A DNA stretch of 14,980 nt from positions 1 through 14,980 of the forward strand of contig CAJTUT010000027.1 of assembly GCA_910579455.1 (NCBI GenBank), given 5' to 3'. Below, one piece after another: positions 13,288 through 14,980 of the stretch. Numbering within the stretch: the first letter of the stretch is position 1; each line of letters starts with the position of its first letter. The notes beneath the pieces are model-generated. The model saw only the letters and a program-made list of their open reading frames with translations, was not told where the DNA came from and ran no database searches. The position numbers were made by a program, and so were the translations under genes. The stretch comes from an uncultured Bacilli bacterium (GTDB lineage Bacteria; Bacillota_I; Bacilli_A; RF39; UBA660).

Positions 13288-13848
13288 ATGGAAATTGTTG
13301 TAAAAACAATTGAAAATGACTTAGAATATTTAAAACAAAAATCAAAAGAAGTAGATCTTCATAATGATGATTATAAAAGGGTATTTCAAGTGTTAGATGA
13401 CTACTGTAGAAATGCTGATAATATTATGGCGATCGCTTCTATCCAGTTAGGAATTCCTTTAAGATTAGTGTACTTAAAAAAGACAGATCTAGATCATCTA
13501 GAAGATGATGACTATAATGAAGCAAAGATATTAATTAATCCAGTAATTAAGAAAGAGGAAGGATTGACTAGATATTGGGAAGCTTGTGCTAGCTGTTTAG
13601 ATAACACTGCCTTGGTAGAAAGACCTTATAAAATAGAAGTTGAATATTATGATGATGAAAAAAGGAAACATTGTGATATCTTTGAGGGTTTCCCCTCTAC
13701 TGTATTATCTCATGAGATGGACCATTTAGATGGGATACTACATATGGATAAAGCGGTTCAGCTAGTTCATATGGAAAGGGAAGAAAGAAAACGTCTAAGA
13801 GAAAAAGAGCCCTATAAGGTTCTTAGAAAAACAGGAAAGTTTAAATAA
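13288..13848 (+). CDS. Divergent peptide deformylase
   Basis: This is a 186-residue protein with the peptide deformylase layout. Motif 3, 'SHEMDHLDG' (H142, E143, H146), is intact. Motif 2 is 'WEACASC' rather than EGCLS, so the metal-ligand Cys (C100) is kept but the Gly is Ala. Motif 1 is 'AIASIQLGIP' rather than GxGxAAxQ, keeping Q53 but losing its glycines. All metal and catalytic residues remain, so activity is possible, removing formyl from N-terminal Met or another N-acyl group. The altered glycines suggest a secondary deformylase-like enzyme, not the housekeeping one, which normally sits beside fmt. The start has AGAGG upstream; it lies 12 nt before the next gene. Confidence 0.82.
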   Translation: MEIVVKTIENDLEYLKQKSKEVDLHNDDYKRVFQVLDDYCRNADNIMAIASIQLGIPLRLVYLKKTDLDHLEDDDYNEAKILINPVIKKEEGLTRYWEACASCLDNTALVERPYKIEVEYYDDEKRKHCDIFEGFPSTVLSHEMDHLDGILHMDKAVQLVHMEREERKRLREKEPYKVLRKTGKFK

Positions 13849-13860
13849 GGAGAAATTGAT

Positions 13861-14496
13861 ATGATAAAGGTAAATTGTCAAAGTAGCATTTGTATACTAG
13901 AAAGTAAAACCATCTATTTTGATCCTATTAAATTGAATGATAAAAAAGATGCAGATTATATTTTTATTACTCATCCTCATTGGGATCATTTTTCAAAGGA
14001 AGATATTTTAAAGATAAAAAGGGATTCTACGAAATTAATAGGTCCTAAGGGAATAGAGAAGGAAGCACTAGAACTGGGATTTTCTCAAGAAGATATTATT
14101 TTATTAGATCCCAATTGTCATATCACATTAGAAAATATAGAAATAGATACAGTCCCTGCTTATAATATAAATAAAGACTTTCATAAGAAAGATAGCAATT
14201 GGTTGGGGTATATTGTGAAGTTAGATTCTATTACTTACTATATTCCAGGAGATACAGATGTGATTGTTGAAATGGATGATATTCATAATATAGATGTTTT
14301 ATTTATTCCAATTGGAGGAGTTTATACGATGAATGCTATTGAATCATCAGAAATTACGAATCGAATAAAACCTAAAAAGGTGATTCCCATTCATTATGGA
14401 ATGGCAGTAGGAACGAGGGATGATTTTATTACATTTAAAAATCATGTTATAAAAGATATAGAAGTAGAGGAATTAATAGAGATGATGAAAAAATGA
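13861..14496 (+). CDS. MBL-fold metal-dependent hydrolase, UlaG/UPF0173-like
   Basis: This is a 211-residue protein with 'THPHWDHFS' (H38, H40, D42, H43), His108 near 'NWLGYIV', 'IPGDTD' (D131) and 'IPIHYG' (H178). This is the compact UlaG-like branch of the metallo-beta-lactamase fold, distinct from the RNase Z-like gene two places upstream. Members are general metal-dependent hydrolases (UlaG itself opens an ascorbate-6-phosphate lactone); the substrate here is unknown. It has an AAGGAG ribosome site directly after the deformylase gene. The stop TGA overlaps the ATG of the SDR gene by 4 nt, so these two are translationally coupled. Confidence 0.85.
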   Translation: MIKVNCQSSICILESKTIYFDPIKLNDKKDADYIFITHPHWDHFSKEDILKIKRDSTKLIGPKGIEKEALELGFSQEDIILLDPNCHITLENIEIDTVPAYNINKDFHKKDSNWLGYIVKLDSITYYIPGDTDVIVEMDDIHNIDVLFIPIGGVYTMNAIESSEITNRIKPKKVIPIHYGMAVGTRDDFITFKNHVIKDIEVEELIEMMKK

Positions 14497-14980
14497 AGAA
14501 AGTAATAGTAATTACAGGAGGCAGTGAGGGGTTAGGATATACTATTGCAAAAAGATTAAAAAAAGATAATAGAATTTTTATTATTTCACATGATTTAGAG
14601 AAGCTAACAAAGGCTTCTAAGGAATTAGATTGTGAGTATTATTATTGTGATGTTACCAATTACCAAGAAGTAGAGGATACAATTGAGTCTATTTTAGATG
14701 AGGTAGGACAGATTGATGTTTTAATTAATAATGCAGGAGTTTGGTTAGCAGGTGATTTAACAGATACTAGTTATGATAGGATTAGTCATTGTATCGATGT
14801 CAATACCAAAGGACCAATTTATATGATGAAGGCGACTCTTCCTTCTATGTATAAGAAGGAAGAGGGATTAATCATTAATGTTTGTTCTCAGGCAAGTTTT
14901 GATTGTGATGATTTTTCTCCAGTTTATAATGCTTCTAAATGGGCGATGAGAGGATTTAATCGTTCGATTCAAAAAGATGC
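14493..14980 (+). CDS. Short-chain dehydrogenase/reductase (SDR), 3' end outside window
   Basis: This frame is open from an ATG overlapping the previous stop (ATGA) to the window edge, giving 162 residues. It shows the classical SDR set: the nucleotide-binding 'TGGSEGLG' (8-15), 'CDV' (52-54), 'NNAG' (79-82), catalytic Ser132 in 'NVCSQAS', and the Y145-x3-K149 pair ('YNASK'). It should be an NAD(P)H-dependent oxidoreductase. No strong ribosome site of its own is seen, in line with coupling to the MBL gene. SDR proteins are about 230-260 residues, so roughly the last third is missing here. Confidence 0.88.
   Translation, partial: MKKVIVITGGSEGLGYTIAKRLKKDNRIFIISHDLEKLTKASKELDCEYYYCDVTNYQEVEDTIESILDEVGQIDVLINNAGVWLAGDLTDTSYDRISHCIDVNTKGPIYMMKATLPSMYKKEEGLIINVCSQASFDCDDFSPVYNASKWAMRGFNRSIQKD

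Overview
The window is very AT-rich, coding-dense DNA with strong AGGAGG-type ribosome binding sites, short intergenic gaps, ATGA stop/start overlaps and U-tailed hairpin terminators. TGA, TAG and TAA all act as stops at recognisable gene ends, so the code is standard bacterial. A collagen-like (Gly-X-Thr) protein with a Cys-rich N-terminus and the general gene style point to a low-GC Bacillota, of a Clostridia- or Erysipelotrichia-like gut type. I cannot place it more closely from sequence alone.

Layout. (1) Positions 1-383 are non-coding and hairpin-rich, starting with a perfect 19-bp inverted repeat. (2) Positions 384-2990 hold a tiny XRE repressor divergent from a large gene. That gene encodes two tandem DUF262 (GmrSD N-terminal/ParB-like) domains, the family used in type IV restriction and other anti-phage proteins. 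It is split by a one-base frame change at an A8 run and ends in a clear terminator. (3) Positions 2991-4441 (minus strand) are a two-gene operon of unknown membrane proteins with a good promoter; the second gene is cut by an in-frame TAG. (4) Positions 4741-5680 are a gene graveyard: a RhuM-family gene with three frame breaks and no 3' end, a scrap of an unknown gene, and the first 43 or so codons of a NUDIX gene. (5) Positions 5735-7180 are an intact two-gene operon of unknown function. (6) Positions 7265-8030 hold a single collagen-like surface or spore-coat type protein with its own terminator. (7) Positions 8086-10538 are a tightly packed cluster of NUDIX, HIT-like and two tandem HD-related genes, with the second HD-related gene running in frame through a TAG into a third, decayed HD domain. 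(8) Positions 10634-11282 are a pnuC-type nicotinamide riboside transporter broken by one frameshift. (9) Positions 11375-14980 are a promoter followed by a same-strand run of small hydrolases: NUDIX, 2H phosphoesterase (LigT-like), RNase Z-like metallo-beta-lactamase fold, divergent peptide deformylase, a second MBL-fold hydrolase, and an SDR oxidoreductase cut by the window edge.

How it fits together. The left third looks like an accessory or defence island under decay. The right two thirds look like a species-level collection of small salvage and house-cleaning hydrolases acting on nucleotides, RNA ends and peptides. The most striking whole-window feature is the number of broken genes (the DUF262 gene, the 2991-3725 gene, RhuM, NUDIX, HD and pnuC) beside intact neighbours. 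Either the strain is in active gene decay, or some single-base breaks are assembly errors or recoding sites. The best candidates for something undescribed are the tandem DUF262 gene, the convergent two-gene membrane operon, and the unknown gene pair at 5768-7120.
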